A DNA stretch of 23,748 bases from Hyphomonadaceae bacterium (GCA_016714495.1 JADKDU010000019.1:1-23748); one strand, 5' to 3'; counted from the stretch's first letter, positions 5,700 to 15,083 are shown. Numbers and translations are program-made. Notes: generated by a model from the letters alone, not told the origin.

Positions 5700-7696
5700 A
5701 TGACGCGGACCGAAAACGATTTCGAACCCAGGCTGGGCAAGCCGGCGCGTGACGTCAGCCCAAGCAAGCTGCGGGCCCTTCGCACAACCGTGCGCAAGGC
5801 GAGCAAGCCCCTGGCGGCGCGCGGCTCGAAGCCGAAGCAGACGGGTGTGCGCGCCCACTTCGCCAAGGGATCAGCTGCGCGCCTGAGGCCGGTCGCGACG
5901 GCCAGGCGACGTGTCGTCGTGAAGGTGCGTTATGCCGCGAATGCAGGCGGCAAGGGCGCGCCACTGCGGGCGCATGTGGCCTATCTCGCACGCGAGGCGC
6001 GGGGCCCGGAACAGCAGACTGTTCCCGAGGCGGACAAGCCGTCAGAGGTGGACCGTTCGGTTGACTACCTGTCGCGCGCGGACGTCGCCGGCGAGGCGAA
6101 ATTTCAGTTCTACGACCGCGCGGATTTTGGTGTCGATCCACGCGCAGTTACAGCTGGCTGGGCCGACGATCATCGTCACTTTAGGATGATCATCAGCGCC
6201 GAGGACGGGAGGCGCTCGGCGATCTCAAACCCTTTATCCACCGAGACCATGGCCGGCCTTGAGGCCAAGCTTGGGACCCGGCTGGAATGGCTGGCAGTCA
6301 ACCATCACGACACGGACAACCCACACCCCACGTCCTCATCCGCGGCCGCAGACCGGACGGGCAGGAGCTGTTCATCCCTTCCCGGCTGATCTCGTCTGGA
6401 ATCCGGGAGCACGCGCAGGAGATCGTGACCCGGGCGCTGGGTCCACGCATCGATCTGGACCTGGCCCGTGAGCGGATGGCGGAAATCGATCTGCGGGCGC
6501 CGACGGGTCTCGACCGGGAACTGGCCGCAGCCGGACGGCAAGGGCTGATCTGGCCGGATCGTCCGGAGCTGGTCCGTCGCCTGGAGCATCTCGCGCGCTG
6601 GGATCTGGCGGACCGGTCGCAAGGCGCCTGGCGCGTAGCCGACGGCCTGATTGCCCGGCTCAAGGCGCTGGCTGACGCGGACGACCTGGAGCGGGCGGTG
6701 GCGCCGCTCCGGTCAGGCCGGAAACTCCAGCCGCTGCTGGAGGCGGACCGCGCATCAGTCATGATGGGCGAGCTGGTGCACGTCAGCATTGCTGACGACT
6801 TCGGGGACCGCTTCCTCGCCATCATCGAAACCGGGCAGGGGGAATTGCGGTATGCACGCTTTGAGCGAGCTGACGACCTGGCGGTGCTCGACGACATCCA
6901 GCCCGGCGCCATCGTCTCGTTCGAGCCCGTAGTCCCAGCCGTGCGACCGTCCGACGAGGCTGTTGCGCGCGTGGCCGCCCAGACCGGGGGCATCTACTCG
7001 CCAACGCTTCACGGCGAACGCGAAGCGGATGTCGGCAGCGGGATCATGGCCGCCAACGTCCGACGCCCGGAGGCCATGCGCCGGTTGGTCTCGTCGACCG
7101 GCGCCCCCAGTGGCGAATTCGACGTCGGGTCTGACCATCTCGCGACGGCGTTGCGATTCGAGGAGCGGCTGGCGCAGCGCGCGCCGTTTGCGGCGAAGGT
7201 CCAGAGCTACTGGTCCCTGGGCGAACAGGTCGACGCCTTGGCGCGAAGTCACCTCGACCGCGTGCTGGCGGGCGAAGCTCCGGCTCCGGAAGGTGACAGC
7301 GGGTTCTCGAGGCGGTTCGAACGGGCGCTACAGCAGCGCAGGCTCTTCCTCATCGAACAAGGGTGGATGGGTGAGCAGGAGGCCGGGCCATCGCGTCAGG
7401 CGCTTCAGCGGATGGCAACACTCGAGTTGTCCGCGAAGGCGAAGGATCTGTCTGGAGAGCTGGGGCTTCATGTCCTCACACACGTCCCCAACCGCGTCGC
7501 AGGCGTCTACGCCCGACGCATCGATCTCGCACAAGGCCGGATGGCGCTGATCATCGGCGACCGCCACGCGATGCTCGTGCCGTGGCGGCCGGCATTGGAG
7601 CGTTTTGCGGGGAGGGGTGTCGAAGGCGTTCTGCGCGGACAAACGCTGTCGTGGAAGCTGGAGCGGGGGCTCGGAATTGGCCTGGCTCCGTCCTAG
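5700..7696 (+). pseudogene. DUF3363-type relaxase / mobilisation nuclease, one frameshift
   Basis: Relaxases nick oriT and pilot the strand during conjugation. The first frame starts MTRTENDFEPRLGKPARD, has a basic Ala-rich stretch, then RRVVVKVRY, PLRAHVAYLARE and HRHFRMIISAEDG, and approaches the metal-binding motif as NHHDTDNPH. There the frame breaks. The next frame continues HVLIRGRRPDGQELFIPSRL through a long DUF3363-like C-terminal domain to LSWKLERGLGIGLAPS. One missing base near 6327-6330 accounts for this; restored length is 665 residues. The break falls inside the catalytic histidine cluster, so a real mutation would abolish nicking. The ATG at 5700 has no obvious ribosome-binding site. 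Confidence 0.85.
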
Positions 7697-7720
7697 TCTG
7701 CCGTTGGCGCGAGGGACGAG

Positions 7721-9029
7721 ATGATGCCGGTCGAAATCAAATTTGAGATCGATGAACTGAAATTCGCCAAGCAAATGCCAAATGCCGATCCATATGCGCT
7801 GGTCGTTGGGCGCTTACGTGCCGGTGACAGCACTGCGAATGTGTCCCTTGCGGTTCGACCTCAGGCCGACGGCGTCACTTGGCAAAGCGTATTCTTGAAT
7901 CACGACAATCAAGCGTTGATGGCGACGGTGCCAATGGTAGCGGCCGAAAAGATGGTGGGCTTCAGCGCGCGGTTCCTTACCCCGATGACCTTGTGGTTTG
8001 GCCAACAGAACGAACAAGGGTCGCAACTGTACCTTAAAGTCGGCCCGGCTCCGGCGGAGGCGGACGGGCGAGTCGCTTTTTCGAACCGCAACGAAGCGCT
8101 CAAGCTTCCGGGCCCGGCGTGGAATCTTCTTTGGGAACGCATCAAAGACCGTGTTCGATACGACGAACAGTTTTCAGTCAGAGGATTTGGTTCGGAAGAT
8201 ATTCTGGCTTCGATTGAAGTGTTGCGGCAGGTGTTTCCGCACGAATGGGTGAAGGCCCGCATGCGCGCGCGGGCTATTCAAAGATGGGTGACCCGCTTCC
8301 TCAAGATGCGCCGGACTGGTTCCCCGCGTTTTTGTTCGCGCGGACGGCTCTTGGCTCGATATGCGTCGATCCCGCCTGGAACTATCTTGTCGAGATCGGA
8401 TTGGCGGTGAGAGACCTCGCCGGCTTTGCAGGTCTCCAAAGGCTCAAGGTACAGCTCACGCGCAGCCCAGGCACGCAGCACCATCTCTGCATGGCCGCGG
8501 AGCTTCAGGCACGTGGGCTTCTTTTAGGTCTGGAGCCAGGAACGGGCGCAGGGGCCACAAAGGATGACTTGCTAGTTGGCGCTGCGGCCGCCCCTATCAG
8601 GTCGAACTGAAGGAATTTCGGTCGAATACACCGAGCCGCAACTTCGAAAACGAATTGCGCCTCAAGGTGCAAACGTTGCCGAATGAGCCGCCGCGGCCTG
8701 TCGTCTTCCATGTTGTTCTGAGCGAAACGCGAGACCTGGAAAAGGAACGCGAGAAGGAGTTCACCGAGCGGATCGGCCTGCTGGAAATTCCGCCTCAGAT
8801 CAGCGCAGTTGTTGTTGGGCGGCGCTTTATCGACAGCAGCGGTGGCCGTGTGAAACGCGATCTCATTTCAACCAGGCTCAATCCCAACGCTCTTAAGCCT
8901 GCCAACGCGGAAACCTTAGCACACATTTTCCGGCCAAACTTTAATGAGCTGGCTTTTCCGGTACACGCGCTCGGTTCCACCATGATGGTCGGACCGGCTG
9001 AGGACAACGCGTTCAAGATCGAGCCCTGA
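7721..9029 (+). pseudogene. Unrecognised protein, possible PD-(D/E)XK-like nuclease, two frameshifts
   Basis: The start at 7721 (or the adjacent ATG at 7724) follows GAGG with normal spacing. Three successive frames each continue sensible sequence. Frame one runs from MPVEIKFEIDELKFAKQMPN to VLRQVFPHEWVKARMRARA. Frame two reads MGDPLPQDAPDWFPAFLFAR through GATKDDLLVG. Frame three reads YQVELKEFRSNTPSRNFENE to MMVGPAEDNAFKIEP. Single-base losses near 8280-8286 and in the CCCC at 8591-8594 explain the breaks; restored length is about 436 residues. D282 followed by E296-x-K298 (ELKEF) resembles a PD-(D/E)XK core. I do not recognise the family; the nuclease reading is an inference from that motif. 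Confidence 0.6.
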
Positions 9030-9225
9030 ACGGAGCATCCCAGCAGCTGAACCCTTTTTGCTTTAGCCAAGCCTGCGCTATGTACCGGCAAGGCTCTCGC
9101 AGGAGCCTGCTGCCCGTCTGCGCGAGAAGCTGTTACCGGCTCTGCTGAATGGACTCTTTCCCGACAATGTCATGTTCGGGCTCGAGAAGTGGATGACGGG
9201 CGACACTTCAAGCAGAGCCGGGAGA
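9030..9225. other. Intergenic stretch with long-range inverted repeat
   Basis: CCGGCTCTGCT at 9136-9146 pairs perfectly with AGCAGAGCCGG at 9211-9221. Between them lies a smaller hairpin, CCCGA/TCGGG, around 9160-9180. The right arm merges into the GGGAG ribosome-binding site of the next gene, so folding could limit its translation. No gene is visible. Confidence 0.4.
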
Positions 9226-10116
9226 ATGACATGTCCATCCCGCAAAAACCATATCTCGATTAGAGCGCTCAAGCGCCGTGCTAAAAAGCTCAGCACGTTG
9301 CACGGCTACAAGCATGCCCAGGCATTGGACGAAGCGGCCAAGGCAGCCGGATCCCACAACTACAAGCATGCCCTGAATGCATCGGCAGCCTCGATGTCCG
9401 GAGGATCGGAGGCAACTTCCTCTGCTAAGAATGAAAAGCCCGACGCGCTTCAGAGGTTTCACGATAAAGCACGCCGGACCTGGTCCGACGCGGTTAAACA
9501 GGTTGCGCCAGGTCCAGCGTCGACGGCTACTTGGCGCGGTGTTCCGGCAATTCTCAAAGCGATAGGACCGTTCATCGGACCGGAAAAAAATCACGCACAC
9601 TTCCCGTCCGGGGGTGGGCATGATTTTCGAGCCGTACGGTTGTCGACAGAGAAAGGTTGTCTTGAGTTCGAAGTGACGCGCGGGTTGGTATACGTTGTGA
9701 AGCCTCGTTCACTCACGCTCGAGCGCATCGATCTCAGCATTCCGGAGTCATTCCTCGTGCTCGAACTGGACGATTTGAAACCGTCAGAGTTTTACGCACG
9801 ATCGGATGATGCTGAGGAGAGCAGCGACCGTGTTTCAAGGCGCCACAGGATGAGTGAGATGGTCGTCAGATCTTGGGGAGGGGAGTATGCCGACCGTGAA
9901 GTTTGGGACAGGGGTTATCTGTCCAACGAAGATGAACCTCTACCTGAAGATGCGCGGTCCGTAGTGCGCTTCTTCAGCGGTCGCGTGATGTTGGTTACGA
10001 AAGGCAGCCTCTGGAATGGCGCGGCTCGCACCTACGATGGCATCCATCAAGGGATGACCAACGGAGATATTCGCGCTGGCATCGAAGGGGCCATACGGAG
10101 GATGGAAGACGCATAG
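9226..10116 (+). CDS. DUF5623-like hypothetical protein
   Basis: The N-terminal part ALKRRAKKLSTLHGYKHAQA, then AAKAAGSHNYKHALN, resembles the helical segment at the start of DUF5623 and glyoxalase-related proteins. The remainder is a soluble mixed domain containing RGLVYVVKPRSLTLERIDLS and, near the end, RTYDGIHQGMTNGDIRAGIE. The start is uncertain. ATG at 9226 is in frame but too close to GGGAG. ATG at 9231 has ideal spacing and would begin MSIPQK, but is one base out of frame, so a one-base indel near 9245-9252 may separate the natural start from the body. Function is unknown. Confidence 0.65.
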   Translation: MTCPSRKNHISIRALKRRAKKLSTLHGYKHAQALDEAAKAAGSHNYKHALNASAASMSGGSEATSSAKNEKPDALQRFHDKARRTWSDAVKQVAPGPASTATWRGVPAILKAIGPFIGPEKNHAHFPSGGGHDFRAVRLSTEKGCLEFEVTRGLVYVVKPRSLTLERIDLSIPESFLVLELDDLKPSEFYARSDDAEESSDRVSRRHRMSEMVVRSWGGEYADREVWDRGYLSNEDEPLPEDARSVVRFFSGRVMLVTKGSLWNGAARTYDGIHQGMTNGDIRAGIEGAIRRMEDA

Positions 10117-10256
10117 GCGACCTCGCGTGCGCCTCCCGCTCTCCTCTTGCGGGAGGCGCGCACAGTGTATCCACCGCAAATGCACCAGCAGATTGTCATC
10201 TGTGGAAAACCTTGAGCGTCGTGCTTTGCTCGACCGTTCTCAAGCGGGGATCGATC

Positions 10257-10631
10257 ATGTCGAGTGCTTCAATCCGTCCGCTGGATGACGAATGGTGGAC
10301 CACCGCGATGGTGTGCTCCTACCTCAAGCTGAAGCGACGCGCGCTGTGGGACATTCGGCGTGATCCCGCGAAAGCATTCCCAGCTGCCGTGAAACCAGGC
10401 GGCAAGGTCAACCTTTTCCGGGCGGAAGATGTGCGCGAGTGGGTCGCAAAACGCCGCCCGTCTCACCTGCCGCCGCCACAGCCCGCGACTATCCCGCCGA
10501 CCACCCAACAAACGACTCCCAGGAAGCCTCCGACGACGGCTCCGGTTGTGGTGAAGCTGGAACCGGCGAAGAAGACGGTTCAACGGAAGCGCGCGCCGGC
10601 TTCGGACGAGCGTCAGCTCGGACTTTTCTAG
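10257..10631 (+). CDS. AlpA-like DNA-binding protein, candidate excisionase
   Basis: The protein is 124 residues from the ATG at 10257, which has GGGGA six bases upstream; an earlier in-frame start at 10212 is less likely. Residues 1-65 (DDEWWTTAMVCSYLKLKRRA ... KVNLFRAEDVREWVAKRR) form a winged helix-turn-helix of the AlpA/HTH_17 type used by excisionases. The rest is Pro/Thr/Lys-rich and disordered, ending RQLGLF. Its last 143 nt overlap the end of the convergent recombinase gene. An excisionase role is inferred from the fold and this position. Confidence 0.72.
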   Translation: MSSASIRPLDDEWWTTAMVCSYLKLKRRALWDIRRDPAKAFPAAVKPGGKVNLFRAEDVREWVAKRRPSHLPPPQPATIPPTTQQTTPRKPPTTAPVVVKLEPAKKTVQRKRAPASDERQLGLF

Positions 10632-11867
10632 GTTGCTGGCTTTTCGCGTTGGTCGCGGTCGGCTCTGCGAGCAGTTCCGCCGCCCAGAGCTGCAGGGCGG
10701 CGCGCTTTTCATCGATATAGCGGTAGCGATTGTAGACGCCTTTGACGCCGCCGATCCGATGCCCCAGCACGCGCTCAACGACAATTTCATCAACGCCCAG
10801 ACGCGCCATGTGCGTAGCCGCAGTGCGGCGCAGGTCGTGGATTGTCCAATGCTCGATCTTGCGTCCCAGCTCAGCCTCTGCTCCGTCGCGGATCCGCTTT
10901 AGCGCTTCCGGGGTAACGGTCCACACAGGCCGCCTGCCGCCGTTTGAGCTGATCAGGTAGGGGCCCCTAGGCGGTTTCGGGATGCGCTGCACGATTTCCA
11001 CCGCCTGGGGGATCAATGGAATGATGGTCGACTCCCGTGTCTTGTAGGCCTCTGCGGGGATATCCAGGCAGGCGTTGGCGCGGTCCAGCCAGCCGAGCTG
11101 GGCATTACCGATCTCGCGCAACCGGGCGCCGGTCAGCATCAAGAGGCAGATGAGCGAGCCGGAAGGGTAGGGCTCGGCCTGGGCCGCCTTCTACACGGCC
11201 CGCGCTTCCTCGAGACTGAGAACCCGCTCCCGCGGCTTGGATTTCACCGGCGGGCGAACGCCGCTGACCGGGTTGAAGTCGACATATTCTCTCTCCAAGG
11301 CCCAGTTGAAGAACACCGAGAGCCATTTCCGTGTGTCGAGCGTCGCTGTCATGGTCGCGCGCTTCTTGAGGTCATCAAGCAGGCCGATCACGTCCCGGCG
11401 GGTCACTTGCTTTGGCGCATAGTCTCCGAATTTCGGCACGACATAGTCCCGCATGATCCATTCGGCCTTCCCCGCGCTCTGCAGGCGGCCGCGGCAATGG
11501 TGTTCCAGAAAAGCTTCGGCCAATTCGGCAATGGTTCCGCGCCGGACGGTCGCGGCCTTCTCGAGCCGTTCGATCGGATCGATGCCGTTGTCCGCGTCAG
11601 CCAGCATGGTGGCCGCCTGTGCCCGCGCCTTGAGAAGCGAAACGGAGGATACTCGCCAAGTGTGATCCGATAGAATTTGCGGTCGGCGAGCTTTTTGCCA
11701 CGCTCCGTCGTCCCGCCGCGTCCCTTGACGGTGTAGCGAAGCGTCCAAGTCGTGCGGCCGCGGGGTCCGACCCGCACGATAGCCCCGGAAATCGTCCCGT
11801 CGTTCAGTTCCATGCGCTCCGCTGGCGGAGACGAACAGAGTGATCTGAGCTTTGTGTCCGTAAGCAT
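10489..11867 (-). pseudogene. Tyrosine recombinase (integrase), frameshift plus in-frame stop
   Basis: The N-terminal frame starts MLTDTKLRSLCSSPPAERME and reads through KFYRITLGEYP, the usual opening of P4-type integrases. A missing base near 11644-11650 moves it to the frame SVSLLKARAQAATMLADADN. That frame carries the SAM-like core-binding domain and reaches EEARAV, where a TAG at 11193-11191 replaces what is probably Trp. The same frame resumes KAAQAEPYP and contains the catalytic set: Arg in LTGARLREIG, His-x-x-Arg in IHDLRRTAATHMARLG, then VLGHR and the Tyr in GVYNRY. A Pro/Ser-rich tail follows. The gene should have integrated this element into the adjacent tRNA-Gly site; as read it is inactive. 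Confidence 0.9.
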
Positions 11868-12101
11868 TGGGGCGCATCATCCCTGCTGAGCGACCCGGCA
11901 AAAAAGGCAGCAGGACGCGTTCCAGCCGCAGGTCTAGCCGGGTGGAATTGGGGCACACAATAGGCCTGCACCGACCAAAACCGATTAGAAAAACAAAAGA
12001 CCGCATCTGCACGCAAAAGCCCATCACGCTGTTGATCAGCATTCGGAATTGTCGAATTCATCGACACGCTTCCGACTTTAGACAATCTTACTGATCGGGT
12101 T

Positions 12102-12146
12102 TTGCCAAGGTCGGGGTCGGGCGTTCGAATCGCCTCGCCCGCTCCA
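12102..12146 (+). other. 3' 45 nt of tRNA-Gly(GCC): attachment-site remnant
   Basis: The segment starts in the anticodon loop TTGCCAA (12102-12108), followed by the 3' anticodon stem GGTCG, a five-base variable region, the T-arm with TTCGAAT, acceptor strand CGCCCGC, discriminator T and encoded CCA. The matching 5' half is absent: the bases before the loop (CGGGT) cannot form the anticodon stem. This is the scar expected where an element integrates into a tRNA gene with crossover in the anticodon loop. The recombinase lies 235 bp to the left. By orientation the intact tRNA-Gly and the other end of the element should lie left of this window. Confidence 0.85.
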
Positions 12147-12303
12147 AAAATTGACATAAAAATCAGCAGCTTAGCCGGCTCCCTTCGGGGACCCGCTTTG
12201 CGAGTCATGCCTCCAGCAATCGACTAGCAATCCGACGAGTCCAATTGCTCAGTACGTCGCGGCCTGTCTATGCTCGGGACGGGCGCGCTATTGGGGGGGT
12301 GTG

Positions 12304-12585
12304 ATGCAGTTTTTCTGGCCCGGCAGGCTTAACCTGGAGCCTACTGCACTGACCCGCTTTGGTCGCGTGCTGCACTGGATAGGTTGTGGCTTTTTCATGA
12401 TTGTTGGAATTGCCGTTCTGATTGGCATCGCCCTAGGGGTCTATCAGTTCGCAACTAACGCGGTCGGATATTACGGTGATCCGTTGGCCCCCGGAACATT
12501 GATCGGCTCAGCAAGCGCCTTCATTGCGGCACTCCTGATTTACTTGGGCAGTCGTGCGCTTCGCTACATTTTCAGCGGGGAGTAG
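12304..12585 (+). CDS. Small inner-membrane protein, 93 aa
   Basis: The protein begins MQFFWPGRLNLEPTALTRFG, followed by RVLHWIGCGFFMIVGIAVLI and a second hydrophobic stretch (LIGSASAFIAALLIYLGSRA), giving two membrane helices. The TRFGRVLHWIG motif is common in small alphaproteobacterial membrane proteins of unknown function. ATG at 12304 is preferred over the adjacent GTG at 12301; a G-run at 12293-12299 supplies the ribosome-binding site. It is the first gene right of the tRNA scar. Confidence 0.7.
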   Translation: MQFFWPGRLNLEPTALTRFGRVLHWIGCGFFMIVGIAVLIGIALGVYQFATNAVGYYGDPLAPGTLIGSASAFIAALLIYLGSRALRYIFSGE

Positions 12586-12668
12586 TGCCCTCGGGTCTGG
12601 TTTCACTATTCGATTTTGGTGCCGCTACGAATGAAGCGCGATCCAAATAAACGAAGGGGGACGGATAA

Positions 12669-13604
12669 ATGCGTGATGCCACAGCTCGACTCTGCCTGTC
12701 ATGCGGAGCGCAAAATCCGGAGCCTTTCCTCGGAATTGGATATTGCGGCTCTTGCCGCGTGAGACTCACCAGAGGTGGCCGGACGAACGCTGCGAAGTCA
12801 CTCTCGGAGAAGTCGGTCTGCAGACTCATAAAGTTGCGATTGTTTGGACCCTGGTCGTAGGCGTGTTTATTGCTTTCGCGACGTTCAATAACCGGCCAGC
12901 CACGCCATACTCGTCGACCAACTTACACACCGCCCTACGTTACGTCACCGCCCCGCACAACGGCCCCCAACAATACAGCCACTGAACTCACGCCCCAACA
13001 GCGTCAGGCGATCGCCCGGGCGCAGGAGCGTCTGCGCCTTCAGCAGCAGCAACAGACACAAAATCCCCCGATCAGCTATGACGATGCTCTGGCAGAAGCC
13101 TACAAGCGCGGCCTGCTTCCGCCCGACAAGAAGGCGGCATACGAGGAAGCGATGAAGCGCGGCCTTGTAGGGGCTCCCGCGCCCGCGCAGCCAACCCCGC
13201 CGCCTCCAGCGTTCGATGAGCCTGTCGTGGCGATAGCCACAGGCGAAATCACCGGACCTCGCACAAGAGTGGCGCCACTCGAAATCAAAGCACCGTACGG
13301 CGCCCACTATTACATCAAGATGGTGCACGCCCTTACCGGAAGGACACATCTTGTCGGCTTCGTCAGAGGCGGCAGCACGGTCGAGTTTCTAATGCCGGTA
13401 GGTGAGTATGAAATGAAGTATGCGGTCGGCACCGAGTGGTACGGTGAGCGGCATTTGTTTGGACCCACGACCGCGTATGCGCGCGCGGATGCGCCATTCA
13501 ATTTCACCGAGCGGCCGGATGGCTACGACGGCTACACCGTCGAGTTGCGGGAACGGGTAGGCGGAAACCTCGAGACCCCGGAAATTCCGGCGTCAGCGTT
13601 CTAG
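12669..13604 (+). pseudogene. Zinc-ribbon, transmembrane, extracytoplasmic-domain protein, two compensating frameshifts
   Basis: The start at 12669 follows GGGGG with good spacing. The N-terminus LCLSCGAQNPEPFLGIGYCG has four Cys (C9, C12, C26, C29), a short zinc ribbon. A transmembrane helix KVAIVWTLVVGVFIAFATF then reads in a second frame. The first frame resumes for a Thr/Pro-rich linker, a Gln-rich helix (QERLRLQQQQQTQ) and a folded domain from IKAPYGAHYYIKMVHALTGR to a YGERHLFGPTTAYARADAPF segment. That last domain occurs on many proteobacterial membrane proteins of unknown function. Indels near 12770-12835 and 12885-12930 cancel out. The stop shares a CTAG with the convergent gene. Confidence 0.7.
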
Positions 13605-14592
13605 GTCAGATACCCGTGGTCGCGCAACCAATTGTAGGAATCATTGGCGCCAGCGAGGGTGTCACTTGCAATCTGAACGATCCTGTCAGGCAGCCCCTTG
13701 CTCCGCAAAAGATCCGGGTGAAGTGAAGTGGCAAGAGATCTGTAGGCGTTTTTAATTTGCTCCGGAGTTGCGTCTTTCTCGGAGTCCTAGAACTTTCAAG
13801 AGTTGAGGCACTCCGGGCTTGGTGTCTTTGGTTTTCGCGTCCGATGCTTCTGGTTTGCGCTTGATTGCCCAGTTCCCGCTTTAGGTCCGTGCGCATTGAG
13901 CAATAACTCAACGCGATCTGCTGTGACGCTGAACGCGCGACCTACATCGCGAATGGCGGCGGCCTCGCCATCGTGGATAACACCGTCAACGGACGCAATT
14001 CCGATGAGACCGATCAGCACCTGTTCCAGAATCGAAGGGTCCGCGGCTACGTCGGCCAACGTTCGGGCAGCTTGGTAGATTGGCACGCCGTCAGACACAG
14101 CCTCCCTGAATACCGATGCGACGTCTTCAAGCGGATACTGATCGGTTCCGAAGTAGCTCTTGAATTGCCGAATCTCGTCGGCCGAGACGGCACCGTCCGA
14201 TTCGCCATTTTCGCACCCAACCGAACGACCGCCAGGAAGAATGCTCGTTGCTGCTGCGAGCGCGGTTGGCGATAGGGGAAGTCTTGCCAGTAAAGCGAAT
14301 AGTGCGCTCGCACCAGGTGAAGGATGCAGTCTTGGTCCACATCTATCGAGATGCTGATCGGCTTCCCTCCGTCCGAGCCGACTAAGGTAAAAGGCTGAAG
14401 GTCCGCTTCCGCCCTCGGTGCTTTGAGATTCAGTACCCGGCGGGCACGCCGATAGATGCTTCCATCAACATGGAACTGAAACTTGCCGACGTTGAAGAAG
14501 CGGCGACTCTCGATGTCATGCTGGTAGCGAGCGAGTCGCGTTTCAAAGGTAGCCTCGGAGACTACCTCCTTTAGCAACCAGACCGGCGCCAT
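13601..14592 (-). pseudogene. TerB-DnaJ (DjlA-like) protein, broken by indels
   Basis: An N-terminal region of about 115 residues reads MAPVWLLKEVVSEATFETRL to QQRAFFLAVVRLGAKMA, where one base is missing (about 14201-14207). The next frame gives the TerB-like domain, SDGAVSADEIRQFKSYFG through IGLIGIASVDGVIHDGEAAA. A pair of nearby indels around 13783-13803 interrupts the linker and KVLGL. The C-terminal J domain follows: EKDATPEQIKNAYRSL, the HPD signature in SLHPDLLRS, and an end at WLRDHGYLT. A TerB domain before a J domain is the DjlA layout, which recruits DnaK; DjlA itself is membrane-anchored, and no membrane segment is clear here. Restored length is about 330 residues. Confidence 0.75.
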
Positions 14593-14640
14593 GGGGTGCT
14601 GGCTGTTTGAAAATGACGAACCCGACTTTTGCCTTGAAAT

Positions 14641-14951
14641 TCAGAACACGCCGTCGTTGAAGTGAAGCCGGCACTTGGCCTCTGAAGTAATTTCACTCAA
14701 CGCTCCTCCGGACATCTGCGCGGTTTGGACTGCGTAGTAGGCAACGTGCTTGATCGATTCGAAAGGATAGCTCTTCGTGAGATGCGTAAGGTGAGTGTTG
14801 CTGACCTTAACGCCCAACGAAGCTAGCTCGCTAGCTGCCCCCATCAGTGTCGCCCCCCCGCATCTTCCTTGGTCAGTATCCTGCGACGCACCGGATAGCA
14901 CACGTCTATCGGCGAATCCCCAAGGCACCCCAGCGGCTCTATTGCGAGCAT
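14641..14951 (-). pseudogene. Hypothetical protein, probable frameshift in a C7 run
   Basis: One frame reads from MLAIEPLGCLGDSPIDVCYP to RRRILTKEDAGG. A second reads ATLMGAASELASLGVKVSNT to CRLHFNDGVF. They join at seven consecutive C (14853-14859), a likely indel site, giving a protein of about 103 residues. I do not recognise it, and the gene is uncertain because only composition and continuity support it. Its upstream side runs into interspersed-repeat copy A. Confidence 0.4.
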
Positions 14952-14994
14952 AATCGACAACGCGAAATCGGCAACGCGCGAAATGTCTAGGAAT

Positions 14995-15083
14995 GTGAAC
15001 AGGCGCCGGAAGCGAACTCCTCGGCTTGTTGCGAAATCAATGAAGTAGAGCGCCGATCGGCGTCCAAACGCCAAGCCGATTCA
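14995..15083. repeat. Interspersed repeat, copy A
   Basis: The segment aligns with 19375-19464 over its whole length with one gap; by hand about 67 of 90 positions match, including ACAGGCGCCG, CGAAATCAAT and ATCGGC. Its minus-strand reading contains TGAATCGG and GGACGCCGATCGGCGC, both shared with the copy at 18459. Confidence 0.65.

Noticed and set aside
11868..12042. Upstream extension of the recombinase to 12042
   Set aside because: The family N-terminus MLTDTKL starts at 11867 in another frame; the extension reads no integrase sequence.
12060..12146. A complete tRNA gene
   Set aside because: No D-arm or 5' acceptor strand can be formed; only the part from the anticodon loop onward matches tRNA-Gly.
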